DNA of 64,000 nucleotides from Bogoriella caseilytica (GCF_003752405.1 NZ_RKHK01000001.1:682001-746000), one strand, 5' to 3'. Positions 45,186 to 54,961 are shown, counted from the first letter of the stretch. Made by a program: numbers and translations. The notes: generated by a model not told the origin, from the sequence alone.

Positions 45186-46567
45186 CAGCGGTCCACACCT
45201 CCGAGCACGGGGTCGATCGAAGCCAGGGAGACGACGACGTCGGCGAGCTGACCGCCCTCGCACATGATGGCCGTCGACTGCAGGTTGGAGTACGAGGGAT
45301 CACGGAAGTGCGCCCGGTAGGGCCGGGTTCCGCCGTCGGAGACGAGGTGGACCCCGAGGATGCCGCGGGGCTGCTCGATCTGCTGGAAGACCTGGCCGGC
45401 CGGCACGCGGAAGCCCTCGGTCACCAGCTTGAAGTGGTGGATGAGTGACTCCATGGAGGTCGACATGATCTGGCGGATGTGCTCCAGGGAGTTTCCCTGA
45501 CCGTCCGTACCGATGGAGAGCTGCGCGGGCCAGGCGATCTTCTTGTCCGCCACCATCACCGGGGTGCCGGGGCCCCCGGGCCCGTCCTCGGCATCAAGAC
45601 GCTCGAGTGCCTGCAGCACGATCTTGATGGACTCATAGGCCTCTTCGAAGCGCACCATGACCCGGTTGTAGTTGTCCGAGTACTGGCGGGTGGGGACGTC
45701 GAAGTCGTAGGTCTCGTAACCGGAGTAGGGCTGGGTCTTGCGGAGGTCCAGCGGCAGGCCCGCGGCGCGCACGGCGGGGCCGGTCAGGCCCAGTGCCATC
45801 GCTGCCGAGAGGGAGATCACCCCGGTGCGCTGCTGGCGCAGCTTGAAGATGGGGTTCTCCTGGGTGAGGTCCTGCAATTCCTTGAGCGAGAGCCGGATGT
45901 TCGGCAGCAGCTCGCGCACGTACTCGGTGGTACCCGGGGTGAGGTCCACGGCCACGCCGCCAGGGCGGATGTAGGCGTGGTTCATCCGCAGGCCGGTGAT
46001 GCGCTCGAAGATCCGCAGGATGTCCTCGCGGCCACGGAAGGCCACCGTCATCATCGTGGTCGCGCCCAGCTCGTTACCGCCGGTGCCGATCGCCACCAGG
46101 TGGGAGGCGATGCGGTTCAGTTCCAGCAGGAGCACACGGATTAGCGAGGCGCGCTCGGGCACCTCGGCGGTGATCCCCAGCAGCTTCTCCACGGCCAGGC
46201 AGTACGCGGCCTCCTGGGAGAAGGGGGCCACGTAGTCCATGCGAGTACAGAAGGTCACGCCCTGGGTCCAGGTGCGGTACTCCATGTTCTTCTCGATGCC
46301 GGTGTGCAAGTAACCGGTGCCCAGGCGCAGCTCACGGACGATCTCGCCGTCGAGCTCGAGGATCACGCGCAGCACGCCGTGCGTGGAGGGGTGCACCGGG
46401 CCCATGTTGACCACGATGCGTTCCTCGGCGAGGCGCTCGGCCTCGGCGGTGATCTGATCCCAGTCGCCGCCCTCGGCCACGAACTCCGGCGCGTCGGCCA
46501 CCTCGGCGTCAGCGCCGGCGGACTGCGCCGCCGTGGGGCCGTGGGATGGGTGTGCGTGCGTGGTCAT
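45185..46567 (-). CDS. nuoD: NADH-quinone oxidoreductase subunit D
   Basis: 49-kDa-type subunit forming the quinone pocket with NuoB, 460 residues. [12 protein letters not shown] (about 56-68) is the quinone-site loop with the conserved His; the C-terminal [13 protein letters not shown] is invariant in the family. A Gly/Ala/Asp extension of about 50 residues precedes it. It overlaps nuoC by 4 nt. Confidence 0.96.
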   Translation of the reverse strand: MTTHAHPSHGPTAAQSAGADAEVADAPEFVAEGGDWDQITAEAERLAEERIVVNMGPVHPSTHGVLRVILELDGEIVRELRLGTGYLHTGIEKNMEYRTWTQGVTFCTRMDYVAPFSQEAAYCLAVEKLLGITAEVPERASLIRVLLLELNRIASHLVAIGTGGNELGATTMMTVAFRGREDILRIFERITGLRMNHAYIRPGGVAVDLTPGTTEYVRELLPNIRLSLKELQDLTQENPIFKLRQQRTGVISLSAAMALGLTGPAVRAAGLPLDLRKTQPYSGYETYDFDVPTRQYSDNYNRVMVRFEEAYESIKIVLQALERLDAEDGPGGPGTPVMVADKKIAWPAQLSIGTDGQGNSLEHIRQIMSTSMESLIHHFKLVTEGFRVPAGQVFQQIEQPRGILGVHLVSDGGTRPYRAHFRDPSYSNLQSTAIMCEGGQLADVVVSLASIDPVLGGVDR

Positions 46568-47397
46568 CGGTAGGACCTCCGGTTGTCCGGCGGCGGAACG
46601 ACGGCGCCCTTGTATTCCACCGGGATGCCGCCGAGGGGGTAGTCCTTGCGCTGGGGGTGGCCTTCCCAGTCGTCCGGCATGAGCGAGCGAGCCAGATCGG
46701 GGTGGCCGTCGAAGATGATGCCGAACATGTCGAAGGTCTCGCGCTCGTGCCAGTCGTTGCCGGGGTAGGTGTCCACCACGGTCGGGATGTGGGGATCGGC
46801 GTCGGGGCAGGTGACCTCGAGGCGGAGGTTGCGATTGTGCGTGACCGACATCAGCTGATAGACGGCGTGCAGTTCGCGCCCCTGGTCACCGGGGTAGTGC
46901 ACGCCGGAGACTCCGAGGCACAACTCGAAGCGGAGGTCCTGGTCGTCACGCAGGGAGCGGGCCACGAAGGGCAGCCGCTCGCGATCGACGAAGATCGTGA
47001 GTTCGCCGCGGTCGACGACCACCTTCTCCAGGGCTTGTTCCGGGTCGATGCCCTGCTCGGTGAGGAGTTCGATGAGGATGTCCACCACCTCGTCGAACCA
47101 GCTCCCGTACGGGCGCTGGGCGGCCGGCGGCAGCGCGATCTCGGTGACGAGACCCCCGAAGCCGGAGGTGTCTCCAGAGCCCTGAGCGCCGAAGAGGCCC
47201 TTGCGGGAGTCCACGACCTCCAGACGGCGGCGCTCCCCCGGGGAGATTGCGGAGTGCTGGCCACCGGCCTCGAGCGCAGCGCCGGTCACGGACTGCCCCG
47301 TGGCGGCGTGCTCACCCTCACCGGGCTTGACGGCCCGGGCGGCGTCCTGCTTCTCCTCGGTGGCGCCGACGTCCTTGGGGTTCTTCTCGTCCGTCAC
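46564..47397 (-). CDS. nuoC: NADH-quinone oxidoreductase subunit C
   Basis: 30-kDa-type peripheral subunit, 277 residues. [12 protein letters not shown]-type motif (here [14 protein letters not shown] near 218) and [24 protein letters not shown] are family signatures. The first ~80 residues are a low-complexity extension. The start is GTG overlapping the nuoB stop. NuoC and NuoD are separate genes. Confidence 0.95.
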   Translation of the reverse strand: MTDEKNPKDVGATEEKQDAARAVKPGEGEHAATGQSVTGAALEAGGQHSAISPGERRRLEVVDSRKGLFGAQGSGDTSGFGGLVTEIALPPAAQRPYGSWFDEVVDILIELLTEQGIDPEQALEKVVVDRGELTIFVDRERLPFVARSLRDDQDLRFELCLGVSGVHYPGDQGRELHAVYQLMSVTHNRNLRLEVTCPDADPHIPTVVDTYPGNDWHERETFDMFGIIFDGHPDLARSLMPDDWEGHPQRKDYPLGGIPVEYKGAVVPPPDNRRSYR

Positions 47398-47948
47398 GCG
47401 AGCAACCCCTTCATCTTGTGCGTCGGGGTCGCGGCCAGCGCGGCCTCTTCGGCCTTGCGGGCGACCTCTTCGCGGTTGACGCCCAGCGGGGTGGCCTTGA
47501 TCTGCTCGTGGATCGCGATGATCGCGTTGATCAGCATCTCAGGCCGCGGCGGGCAGCCGGGCAGGTAGATGTCCACGGGCACCACATGGTCCACGCCCTG
47601 CACGATCGCGTAGTTGTTGAACATTCCGCCCGAGGAGGCGCAGACACCCATGGAGATGACCCACTTGGGCTCGGGCATCTGGTCGTAGATGTTGCGCACG
47701 ACCGGAGCCATCTTGTGGCTCACCCGCCCCGACACGATCATGAGGTCGGCGTGCCGCGGGGAGGCCCGGAAGACCTCCATGCCGAAGCGTGAGATGTCGA
47801 AACGGGGGGTGCCCGCGGCCATCATCTCGATGGCGCAGCACGCCAGGCCCATGGTCACTGGCCAGACCGAGCCCTTGCGGGCGAGCCCGACGATCTTTTC
47901 TACGGTGCCCAGCGCGAAGCCGGCCGGCACCTTTTCTTCGAGACCCAT
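47394..47948 (-). CDS. nuoB: NADH-quinone oxidoreductase subunit B (cluster N2)
   Basis: Binds the terminal 4Fe-4S cluster N2 next to quinone, 184 residues. Tandem Cys in [16 protein letters not shown] and LPGCPPRPE are the cluster ligands. It starts 9 nt after nuoA. Confidence 0.96.
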   Translation of the reverse strand: MGLEEKVPAGFALGTVEKIVGLARKGSVWPVTMGLACCAIEMMAAGTPRFDISRFGMEVFRASPRHADLMIVSGRVSHKMAPVVRNIYDQMPEPKWVISMGVCASSGGMFNNYAIVQGVDHVVPVDIYLPGCPPRPEMLINAIIAIHEQIKATPLGVNREEVARKAEEAALAATPTHKMKGLLA

Positions 47949-47957
47949 GGCGTCTCC

Positions 47958-48320
47958 TTAGTCCCACTCGAGTCCGCCGCGACGCCACTCATAGACGTAC
48001 GGCACGGTGATCAGGGCGATGAAGGTGAGCATGGCGACCAGTCCGAAGACTGCCAGCTCAGAGAATGCGACGGCCCACGGGTAGAGGAAGACCACCTCGA
48101 TGTCGAAGATGATGAAGGTCATCGCGATCAGGTAGTACTTCACCGGGAATCGCCCGGCGGATCCGGCGGTGGGCGTGGGGTCGATCCCGCACTCATAGTT
48201 GGCCACCTTCACGCGGTTGTAGCGCTTGGGGCCGATGAAGGCGCTCGCGGCCAGACCACCGACCGCCATCACGGCAGCCACCGCGGCCATGATGAGCAGG
48301 GGAACGTAGGGGTTCGTCAT
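47958..48320 (-). CDS. nuoA: NADH-quinone oxidoreductase subunit A
   Basis: Three-helix membrane subunit, 120 residues. YECGIDPT and the middle IFDIEVVFLYPWA helix with the conserved acidic residues are clear. AAGGAGGAAAG lies before the ATG. It starts only 14 nt past the menJ stop, so menJ is probably the first gene of this transcript. Confidence 0.96.
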   Translation of the reverse strand: MTNPYVPLLIMAAVAAVMAVGGLAASAFIGPKRYNRVKVANYECGIDPTPTAGSAGRFPVKYYLIAMTFIIFDIEVVFLYPWAVAFSELAVFGLVAMLTFIALITVPYVYEWRRGGLEWD

Positions 48321-48334
48321 CTTTCCTCCTTACC

Positions 48335-49702
48335 TCACGCAGCCGGGGCCAGCTTGGTCAGTGCAGTAATGGTGCGGTCCATCCAATCACCGTCTCGGCG
48401 GTCGAACCCGTCGGAGAGCAGCTTCATGGTGAAACGCATGAGGGTGGGGCGCGGCAGACCGTGCTTGACGCACACGCGCATCACCTCGGGGTGTTCGATG
48501 ATCCGGGCAAAGGCACGGCCGAGGCTGAAGTAGCCACCCAGCTCCTCCGAGAGGAGCTTCGGGTAGGTGCGCAGCGCCTTCTCGCGCTCGTACGCGCTGG
48601 AGCGAGCCAGCGCCTGACTGACGACATCGGCGGCGATGCGACCGGACTGCATGGCGTAGGCGATGCCCTCGCCGTTGAAGGGCGAGACCATACCGCCGGA
48701 GTCCCCCACCAGCAGCAGGCCCTGGCGGTAGTGCGGCTGGCGGTTGAAGGCCATCGGCAGGGCCGCGCTGCGCAGCTCGGCGAGCTGGTTCTCCTCGGTG
48801 AAACCCCACTCGGGCGGTGTGTGCTTCATCCAGGTGCGGAACATGGCCTTGTAATCCAGGCCGGTCGGCTTGGCGGTGGAGGAGAGCGAGCCGAGGCCCA
48901 CATTCACGGTGCCGTCACCCAGGGCGAAGATCCAGCCGTACCCGGGGATGAGGTTGGACTTGCCGGGCTCGCCGTCCCACAACTCGAGGTGGGACTCCAT
49001 CATCGGATCGTCATGGCGCGGGGAGCGAAAGTAGGTGCGCACGGCCACGCCCATGGGCCGGTTCTCGTTCTTCTCGATCCCCACCGAGGTGGCCAGCCGG
49101 GCGGAGACCCCGCCGGCGTCGATCACGATGGGGGCCCGGAAAGTCTGATCCTCACCGCTGCGGCGGCCGCGTTCGTCCACCGGGCGTGCCGTGACGCCCA
49201 GCACGCGGCCGGAGCGCTCGTGCGCGACGGCGCCGGTGACCGCCATCCCCTCGAGCAGACGCGCCCCCGTTCGCTCGGCGTGACGGACCAGGGTCTCGTC
49301 GAGGGAGGTGCGGGCACGGGCAAGGCCGTAGGAGGGCATCTCGGCGAGCTCGGGCCAGGGCAGCTCGATCGTGTGACCAGCGCCGTGGGTACGCAGGCCC
49401 CAGTTACGGATCCACCCGTCCTCCTCGCTGGTGGAGACACCCATGCGGATCAGCTCGGCCACGGCGCGCGGGGTCAGGCCGTCACCACAGATCTTGTCCC
49501 GCGGGAAGCGTGCCTTGTCCAGGAGCAGCACGTCCAGGCCGGTGGAGGCCAGGTAGTGGGCGGCAGCCGCACCGCCCGGACCGGCACCGACGACGATGAC
49601 GTCGGCTTCGTCGGCGGGCGTGAGGTGGGCGGGCCATCCCAGGGGTGGGGTAGCCGAAGGCGTAGCCGGGCTTCCGGCCTTCGCGGCTCGCGCACTACCC
49701 AC
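48335..49702 (-). CDS. menJ: FAD-dependent menaquinone reductase / geranylgeranyl reductase family
   Basis: Probably saturates one isoprene double bond of the menaquinone tail, 455 residues. FAD-binding GAGPGGAAAAHYL is at about residues 38-50, LLDKARFPRDKICGDGLTP is the family signature with the redox-sensitive Cys, and the second FAD motif VGDSGGMVSPFNGEGIAYAMQ is near 308. The start is GTG with AGGAG 8 nt upstream. Its place 14 nt before nuoA and near the prenyl synthase and men genes favours the MenJ role over archaeal-type lipid reduction, but that is inference. Confidence 0.87.
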   Translation of the reverse strand: MGSARAAKAGSPATPSATPPLGWPAHLTPADEADVIVVGAGPGGAAAAHYLASTGLDVLLLDKARFPRDKICGDGLTPRAVAELIRMGVSTSEEDGWIRNWGLRTHGAGHTIELPWPELAEMPSYGLARARTSLDETLVRHAERTGARLLEGMAVTGAVAHERSGRVLGVTARPVDERGRRSGEDQTFRAPIVIDAGGVSARLATSVGIEKNENRPMGVAVRTYFRSPRHDDPMMESHLELWDGEPGKSNLIPGYGWIFALGDGTVNVGLGSLSSTAKPTGLDYKAMFRTWMKHTPPEWGFTEENQLAELRSAALPMAFNRQPHYRQGLLLVGDSGGMVSPFNGEGIAYAMQSGRIAADVVSQALARSSAYEREKALRTYPKLLSEELGGYFSLGRAFARIIEHPEVMRVCVKHGLPRPTLMRFTMKLLSDGFDRRDGDWMDRTITALTKLAPAA

Positions 49703-49889
49703 CGATATCGCTCCTGGACATACGAATGTTGGCCCATGTGGCCCTGCGTCAGTCTACGGTCGGCATGCGAGAGCAACCTCCAAGGTCACCCTCAGAGGAT
49801 TCCGCAAGCAGGTTGTCACGTAAACAGTGTCTGCGGAGGCAGTGGCGCAGAACCGGCGGTATCCCGCGGTTTCGGCCGACGTCAGCCGG
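49703..49889. other. 187-bp leader region before menJ
   Basis: Between the menG stop and the menJ GTG. It holds the menJ ribosome site (AGGAG) overlapping the palindrome CGATATCG (49704-49711) and presumably the menJ-nuo promoter. I could not identify a convincing -35/-10 pair or a symmetrical regulator site. Confidence 0.4.
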
Positions 49890-50591
49890 TTATTTTCGAG
49901 CGCGATGGAGCGCGACGATGCCGCCGGAGAGGTTTCGGTAGGCAACATCACTCCACCCGGCCTCCAACATGATCGCTCCGAGCTCCTCCTGGGCGGGCCA
50001 GGCGGTGATGGATTCGGCGAGGTAGCCGTAGGCCGGAGTGTTCGAGGACACCATCGAGGCCATCTGCGGCAAGACCTTGCCCAGGTAGGTCTCGTAGGCC
50101 ACGCGGAAGGGAGCGAAGGTGGGGCGGGAGAACTCACAGATCACCAGGCGCCCACCCGCCCGCGTCACGCGGCGCATCTCGCGCAGGGCCAGCGCGGTGT
50201 CCGCAACGTTGCGCAGCCCGAAGGAAATGGTCACGACGTCGAAGCTGTCGTCGGCGAAAGGCAGGGCCATGGCATCGCCGGCCACGTAGGGCAGGTCGGG
50301 TCGCCGGGCCTTGCCGACCCCGAGCATGCCGGTGGAGAAGTCGCAAGGCACGACGTCGATGCCGCGATTGGCGTAATCCTCGGAGGAGACCCCGGTTCCG
50401 GCTGCGAGATCGAGCACACGCTGGCCGCGCCGCGCGCCGGTGGCAGCGCGGGTGGCAGCGCGCCAGATCCGGTCCTGACCCAAGGAAATCACTGTGTTCG
50501 TCAGGTCGTAGCGCTGCGCCACGCCGTCGAACATGCCCGCCACCTGGCGGGGGTCCTTGGCCAGGTCAGCCCGAGTGCTCGAGGTGCTCAT
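49890..50591 (-). CDS. menG: Demethylmenaquinone methyltransferase
   Basis: SAM-dependent C-methylation of demethylmenaquinone, the last core step. It is 233 residues. The SAM motif [16 protein letters not shown] is near 57-72 and [22 protein letters not shown] (about 125-147) is the UbiE/MenG signature. The start is 18 nt from the divergent menF start and overlaps the shared promoter. No ribosome site is visible. Confidence 0.94.
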   Translation of the reverse strand: MSTSSTRADLAKDPRQVAGMFDGVAQRYDLTNTVISLGQDRIWRAATRAATGARRGQRVLDLAAGTGVSSEDYANRGIDVVPCDFSTGMLGVGKARRPDLPYVAGDAMALPFADDSFDVVTISFGLRNVADTALALREMRRVTRAGGRLVICEFSRPTFAPFRVAYETYLGKVLPQMASMVSSNTPAYGYLAESITAWPAQEELGAIMLEAGWSDVAYRNLSGGIVALHRARK

Positions 50592-50596
50592 ACAGG

Positions 50597-50603
50597 TAAG
50601 TTA
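50597..50603. promoter_or_regulatory. Symmetric divergent -10 element of menG and menF
   Basis: The 18-bp gap holds GGTAAGTTACC (50595-50605), a palindrome about a central G. On the plus strand TAAGTT (50597-50602) is 7 nt before the menF ATG; on the minus strand TAACTT (50603-50598) is 6 nt before the menG ATG. One symmetric element can therefore serve both leaderless messages. Confidence 0.65.
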
Positions 50604-50609
50604 CCGGCG

Positions 50610-51962
50610 ATGAGCACGCCTGAGTTCGCCACCGGGGCGCCCGCCCCGCCTCTGCTGGCCCGCACCCGCGAGGTCACGGACCCGGGCGACCTCCTTTCCC
50701 TGCTCCCCGGCGCCGGCGCGGTCATGTCCTGGGTGCGCCGGGGTGAGGGCATCGTGGGCTGGGGCGAGGCCCTGCGTATCGAGACCTCCGGGCCTGGCCG
50801 GATGACCGAGGCCGACGAGGCCTGGCGCCGGACCGTGGCGCGCATGGAGATCGACGACGAGGTCCAGCTCCCGGGAACCGGCGCGGTGGCCTTCGGCTCC
50901 TTCTCCTTCGCGCCGTACTCGGCTTCCGGCGGCGCGCTGATCGTGCCCGAGGTGGTGGTCGGACGCCGTGACGGCCGCGCGTGGGTGACGCACATCGGCG
51001 CCGGCTCCCCCGGCAAAAACTCGCCGGGCGCTGACTTCGCTGGCACAAACTATGCAGCCACCGTCGTTGAGCACGACCGTCCCGTCATAGTTCCGGGGAT
51101 CCCGGCACCCGCGGCACCTGCAACACCGGGCCAGATCTCTTACTCCCCCGGTGCCCTCACGCCGCAAGCGTGGCAAGACGCCGTGGCCGAGGTGGTCACA
51201 CGCATCCGCGGCGGCGAGGCCGAGAAGGTGGTGCTCGCCCGGGATGTGCTCGCGCGCGCCGCTGACGAGATCGATGCCCGCCACCTGCTCGCCCGGCTGG
51301 CGCAGGGCTATCGATGGTGCTGGACCTTCGCGGTCGATGGCCTCCTGGGTGCCACACCAGAGCTCCTGGTGCGCCGCACCGGGCTCACGGCCACCTCGCG
51401 GGTGCTGGCCGGGACCATCCAGCGCAGTGCCGTCGCCCGGCAGGACGCCCACCTCGGGGCGGAACTGCGCGCCTCGGAGAAGGATCTCGGGGAGCACGCA
51501 CTCGCCGTGGACTCCCTGCTGGAGGGCCTGCGGCCCCACTGCGAGTCCGTGGAGCTACCGCCCGAGCCGCGCGTGCTCGAACTGCCCAACGTGTTGCACC
51601 TGGCGACCGACGTCGTCGCCTCGCTGCGGACCGATGTGCCCGCCCCCTCGGCGTTGGCTCTGGCGAGCGCACTCCACCCCACCGCTGCAGTCGGTGGCAC
51701 GCCGACCGGCCGGAGCACCGAGATCCTGGCCGAGGTCGAGCAGATGGACCGGGGCCGCTATGCGGGCCCGGTGGGATGGATCGGCGCGGACGGCGACGGC
51801 GAGTGGGGCATCGCGCTGCGCTCGGGAATGCTCACCTCCGATCCGCATCTCATCCGGCTCTTCGCCGGCTGCGGGATCGTCGCCGATTCCGAGCCCACGG
51901 CCGAGCTGGCCGAGTCCGAGGCCAAGCTGGAGCCGATGCGCTGGGCGCTCGGCCAGGGTTAA
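50610..51962 (+). CDS. menF: Isochorismate synthase
   Basis: Converts chorismate to isochorismate, entering menaquinone synthesis. It is 450 residues from the ATG at 50610; upstream in-frame codons belong to the antisense of menG. The chorismate-binding domain covers about 190-450: KVVLARDV, the SPELL-like ATPELLV, the Glu/His region EKDLGEHALAV, HPTAAVGGTP and GPVGWIGADGDGEWGIALRS are typical of MenF/EntC. A salicylate or siderophore EntC is possible, but men neighbours favour MenF. Confidence 0.9.
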   Translation: MSTPEFATGAPAPPLLARTREVTDPGDLLSLLPGAGAVMSWVRRGEGIVGWGEALRIETSGPGRMTEADEAWRRTVARMEIDDEVQLPGTGAVAFGSFSFAPYSASGGALIVPEVVVGRRDGRAWVTHIGAGSPGKNSPGADFAGTNYAATVVEHDRPVIVPGIPAPAAPATPGQISYSPGALTPQAWQDAVAEVVTRIRGGEAEKVVLARDVLARAADEIDARHLLARLAQGYRWCWTFAVDGLLGATPELLVRRTGLTATSRVLAGTIQRSAVARQDAHLGAELRASEKDLGEHALAVDSLLEGLRPHCESVELPPEPRVLELPNVLHLATDVVASLRTDVPAPSALALASALHPTAAVGGTPTGRSTEILAEVEQMDRGRYAGPVGWIGADGDGEWGIALRSGMLTSDPHLIRLFAGCGIVADSEPTAELAESEAKLEPMRWALGQG

Positions 51963-53185
51963 GGATCGGCCGGCTTCTTCCCCGCCGGCAGCACGCCGGC
52001 CAGAGCCACGGCAGCCAGGCCGCCGAGCGGCACGATGAGCAGCCCCACCCGCAGTTCGGTCGCCTCAGCGATGGCGCCCACGAGCGGTGGGCCGGCCAGG
52101 AATCCCAGGCGCATCAGCCAGGACACGACTGTCAGGCCCGTGCCGACCTTCAGCCCGGGCACCTTGTCGCCGGCCTCCATGGCTGCCGGAATGATCGTGG
52201 CCACCCCCAGTCCGGCGAGAGCGAAGCCGGCCACCGTGCCGCCGATGGTGGGGAAAGCCAGGGCCAGGCCCATACCGAGGGCGGTGACGGCACCGCCGCA
52301 ACGGGCGACGGCGCGCTGGCCGAAGCGGTCCACCAGTGCGTCGCCGGCGAAGCGGCCGATCACCATGCCCCCGGCGAGGCCGACGTAGCCCAGGGGCGCC
52401 ACGGCCGCCGCGGCCTGCAGGTCCGAGGCGAGGTAGAGCGTGGCCCAGGCGCCGCCGACGTCCTCGACGAGGATCGCAGCGATGGCGATGACCACCAGCG
52501 CCGTCAGGATGGCGACGGTGCGGATGGTGAGGCGGGGAGCGGGCCCGGATGAGGGCTCATCGCGATCCTCGCGCTGGTCGTGTTCATCGCCATCGGAGCC
52601 GGGGAGGCGATGACGCAGCGCCAGCAGTGCGAGCGCGGAGAACAGGGCACCGGCGATCGCCAGGTGCAGCCCGCGGGAGACGTCGAGGGCGATGGCTGCG
52701 GTGGCCATGAGCCCGCCGAGCACCGCGCCCACGGACCACAGGGCGTGGAAGGTGTTGAGGATCGACCGCTGGTAGCGATGCTGGACGCGCAGGCCGTGGG
52801 CGTTCTGCCCCACGTCAGTGAAGGCATCCAGAGCGCCGGCCACGAAGATCGTCAGGGCGAAGAGCGCCACCGACGGGGCCAGCCCGGCGCCGACGATCGC
52901 CACTGCGGTGGCGATCGCCCCAGCCGCGGCAACCTGAGCTGAGCCGAACCGCCGCACCGCTGCGGCGGAGAGCGCACCGAGGGTCACAGCCCCCAAGGGC
53001 ATGGCGGCAATCACGAGGCCGTACGTGCCGACCGTGAGCCCGAGGTCAGTCTTGATCTCGGGCAGGCGCGGCAGCAGGTTGCCGATCATCGCACCGTTGG
53101 TGAGGAAGAAGGCCGCCACCGACCAGCGGGCGAGCACATCGCTGCGGGTCGGCGCCGGCGCCGGGGCGGAGGGGGGAGCGGTCAC
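51959..53185 (-). CDS. MFS transporter of unknown substrate
   Basis: Twelve-helix MFS permease, about 408 residues from the GTG at 53185; an ATG at 53233 or GTG at 53245 would add up to 20 residues. The first helix region FFLTNGAMIGNLLPRLPEIKTDLG resembles the YbjJ-like fructose/unknown exporter group. A long hydrophilic loop (about 190-215, Asp/Glu/Arg-rich) separates the halves. It overlaps the end of menF convergently by 4 nt and follows menD; I see no functional tie to menaquinone. Confidence 0.82.
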   Translation of the reverse strand: MTAPPSAPAPAPTRSDVLARWSVAAFFLTNGAMIGNLLPRLPEIKTDLGLTVGTYGLVIAAMPLGAVTLGALSAAAVRRFGSAQVAAAGAIATAVAIVGAGLAPSVALFALTIFVAGALDAFTDVGQNAHGLRVQHRYQRSILNTFHALWSVGAVLGGLMATAAIALDVSRGLHLAIAGALFSALALLALRHRLPGSDGDEHDQREDRDEPSSGPAPRLTIRTVAILTALVVIAIAAILVEDVGGAWATLYLASDLQAAAAVAPLGYVGLAGGMVIGRFAGDALVDRFGQRAVARCGGAVTALGMGLALAFPTIGGTVAGFALAGLGVATIIPAAMEAGDKVPGLKVGTGLTVVSWLMRLGFLAGPPLVGAIAEATELRVGLLIVPLGGLAAVALAGVLPAGKKPADP

Positions 53186-53235
53186 CGATCCATCATGGCC
53201 GACGGCGCCGTCGGGGCACGCCACGAGGCCCATTA

Positions 53236-53256
53236 CCTCCGCCACAGTGGCGGAGG
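53236..53256. promoter_or_regulatory. Perfect 21-nt palindrome between menD and the MFS gene
   Basis: CCTCCGCCAC-A-GTGGCGGAGG is symmetric about one base and lies 32 nt past the menD stop and 51 nt before the chosen MFS start. It could be a repressor site for the MFS gene or, as an RNA hairpin (8-bp stem, 5-nt loop), a menD terminator. If it is an operator, it argues against the longest MFS start. Confidence 0.5.
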
Positions 53257-53287
53257 CGGTGACGGTCTTGCTGGAGCATGAGCGCCG

Positions 53288-54961
53288 TTACAGCGAGGCG
53301 CGCACTGCCGCGCGTGAGGCTGCCTCCAGCTCGCGGCGGCTCTCGCGGAGGGCGGAGCCGTCCACCGGGATGTGCACGAGCGAGCGGCCACGCAGAGGCG
53401 CCGCCAACGCCGCACGCAACTCCCCGGAGTTGGCCACCCGGGTGTACCTCACGCCGTACGCTCCGGCCAGCGCCGCCATGTCGACGTCCTGCGGGGTGCC
53501 GAAGAGGCGAGCGAAGTGGGCGGCGCGGCCCGCTTCCCCGTGTTCGAGTGTGGCGAAGATGCCGCCACCGGAATCGTCGAGGACCACCACCTGGAGGTCG
53601 CTCTCCGCCTCCAGGCGCCCGCGCATCAGGGAGCTGGCGTCGTGCAGGAAGGTGAGATCACCGAGGTAGGCGCGCACGGGTGAGGCGAATCCCTGGGCGA
53701 GGCCCGTGGCTGTGGCAATCGTGCCGTCGATGCCGGCCAGGCCGCGGTTGGCGAGCACGCGGGCGGGCGCACTCTCGCCGGGGGTCGCCGCGAGGTCGAG
53801 GTCGCGGATCGGGTTGGAGGAACCGATCATCAGCGCCTCAGCACCGCCGGCGCGCCAGATCTCGCGCGCCACACCGAGTCCCTCCAGCGGCCGTCCGCTC
53901 ACATGCTCGTCCAGGGCAGCCTCCACCGCGGTCCCGGCACGCTTCCAGAGGGCGAGCCACTCCTCGTCCGCAGCGGACGGCAGCCCCGCGGCCCGCACGG
54001 CCGGCAGGACCCGCTCGGCCGATCCGGCGACGTCGGGCCAGAGCCCACCGGGCGAGACGACCACCACCTCGACGTCGGTGCGTGCCAGCAGCGCGGAGAC
54101 CGGGCGCGAGAGCGTGGGACGACCGGTCACGATCACCCGCTGGACCCGCGCGGCCAGCTCCGGGACATCGAGGAGCAGACGGTAGGGGCCGATGGCGCAC
54201 TCCCCCGCCCGGGCTCCCGAGGTGGGTTCCGCGAGCACGGGCCACCGGCCCTGCTCGGCCAGGGAACGCGCGGCCGGGCCCGCGCCGTCCCCCGCGACGA
54301 CCACCGTGCGTGGCCCCGGTGAGATCGGTGCCGCCGACGGCGAGCTCAGGGGGCTCACCACCTCATGCACCTCCGGACGGGGGCCGGGCTGCCAGGCATG
54401 TGCCGGCGTGAGCGGATCGGCGAAGGACACATTGAGCTGCACCGGCCCGGGGTGCGCGCTCCGCACGCCACGCGCCGCTGCCAGAGCCCGGGTCACGATC
54501 TGCGCCAGTCCGCGGCCCGCGGGCACCCCGGCCGGGATATCGGCGTCGAAGCGCACGGCGCTGGAGAAGAGGCGCACCTGGTCAGTGGTCTGGTTCGCAC
54601 CGGTGCCGCGCCACTCGTGCGGACGATCCGCGGAGACCACCACGAGGGGGACGCCCGCGTGGGCGGCCTCCAGCACCGCCGGATGCAGATTGGCCACCGC
54701 CGTCCCCGAGGTGGTGATCACGGGCACGGGCTGCCCCGTGGCGCGGGCCAGCCCTAGAGCGAAGAAGCCCGCACCGCGCTCGTCGAGACGCACGTGCAGG
54801 CGCCACCAGCCTGCCTGTTCGGCCTCGTGGGCGGCATAGGCGAACGGGGCGCTGCGCGAGCCCGGCGCGAGCACGACGTCGCGCACGCCCTGCGCGACCA
54901 GCGTGGTCACCAGCAGGCGGGCCGTCGCGGCGGAGGGCTCCACCGAGTCAGTAGTGGTCAT
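53288..54961 (-). CDS. menD: 2-succinyl-5-enolpyruvyl-6-hydroxy-3-cyclohexene-1-carboxylate synthase
   Basis: Thiamine-diphosphate enzyme joining isochorismate and 2-oxoglutarate, 557 residues. APGSRSAPFAYA (about 33-44), the RLDERGAGFFALGLAR Glu loop and SADRPHEWRGTGANQT are MenD signatures; GIDGTIATATGLAQG (near 419-433) and the LGDLTFLHD segment form the diphosphate site. It overlaps menC by 4 nt. Confidence 0.95.
   Translation of the reverse strand: MTTTDSVEPSAATARLLVTTLVAQGVRDVVLAPGSRSAPFAYAAHEAEQAGWWRLHVRLDERGAGFFALGLARATGQPVPVITTSGTAVANLHPAVLEAAHAGVPLVVVSADRPHEWRGTGANQTTDQVRLFSSAVRFDADIPAGVPAGRGLAQIVTRALAAARGVRSAHPGPVQLNVSFADPLTPAHAWQPGPRPEVHEVVSPLSSPSAAPISPGPRTVVVAGDGAGPAARSLAEQGRWPVLAEPTSGARAGECAIGPYRLLLDVPELAARVQRVIVTGRPTLSRPVSALLARTDVEVVVVSPGGLWPDVAGSAERVLPAVRAAGLPSAADEEWLALWKRAGTAVEAALDEHVSGRPLEGLGVAREIWRAGGAEALMIGSSNPIRDLDLAATPGESAPARVLANRGLAGIDGTIATATGLAQGFASPVRAYLGDLTFLHDASSLMRGRLEAESDLQVVVLDDSGGGIFATLEHGEAGRAAHFARLFGTPQDVDMAALAGAYGVRYTRVANSGELRAALAAPLRGRSLVHIPVDGSALRESRRELEAASRAAVRASL

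Noticed and set aside
49812-49830. TTGTCACGTAAACAG as a possible Rex (redox) site before menJ-nuo
   Set aside because: Only one half resembles the Rex half-site and the other is not its inverse.
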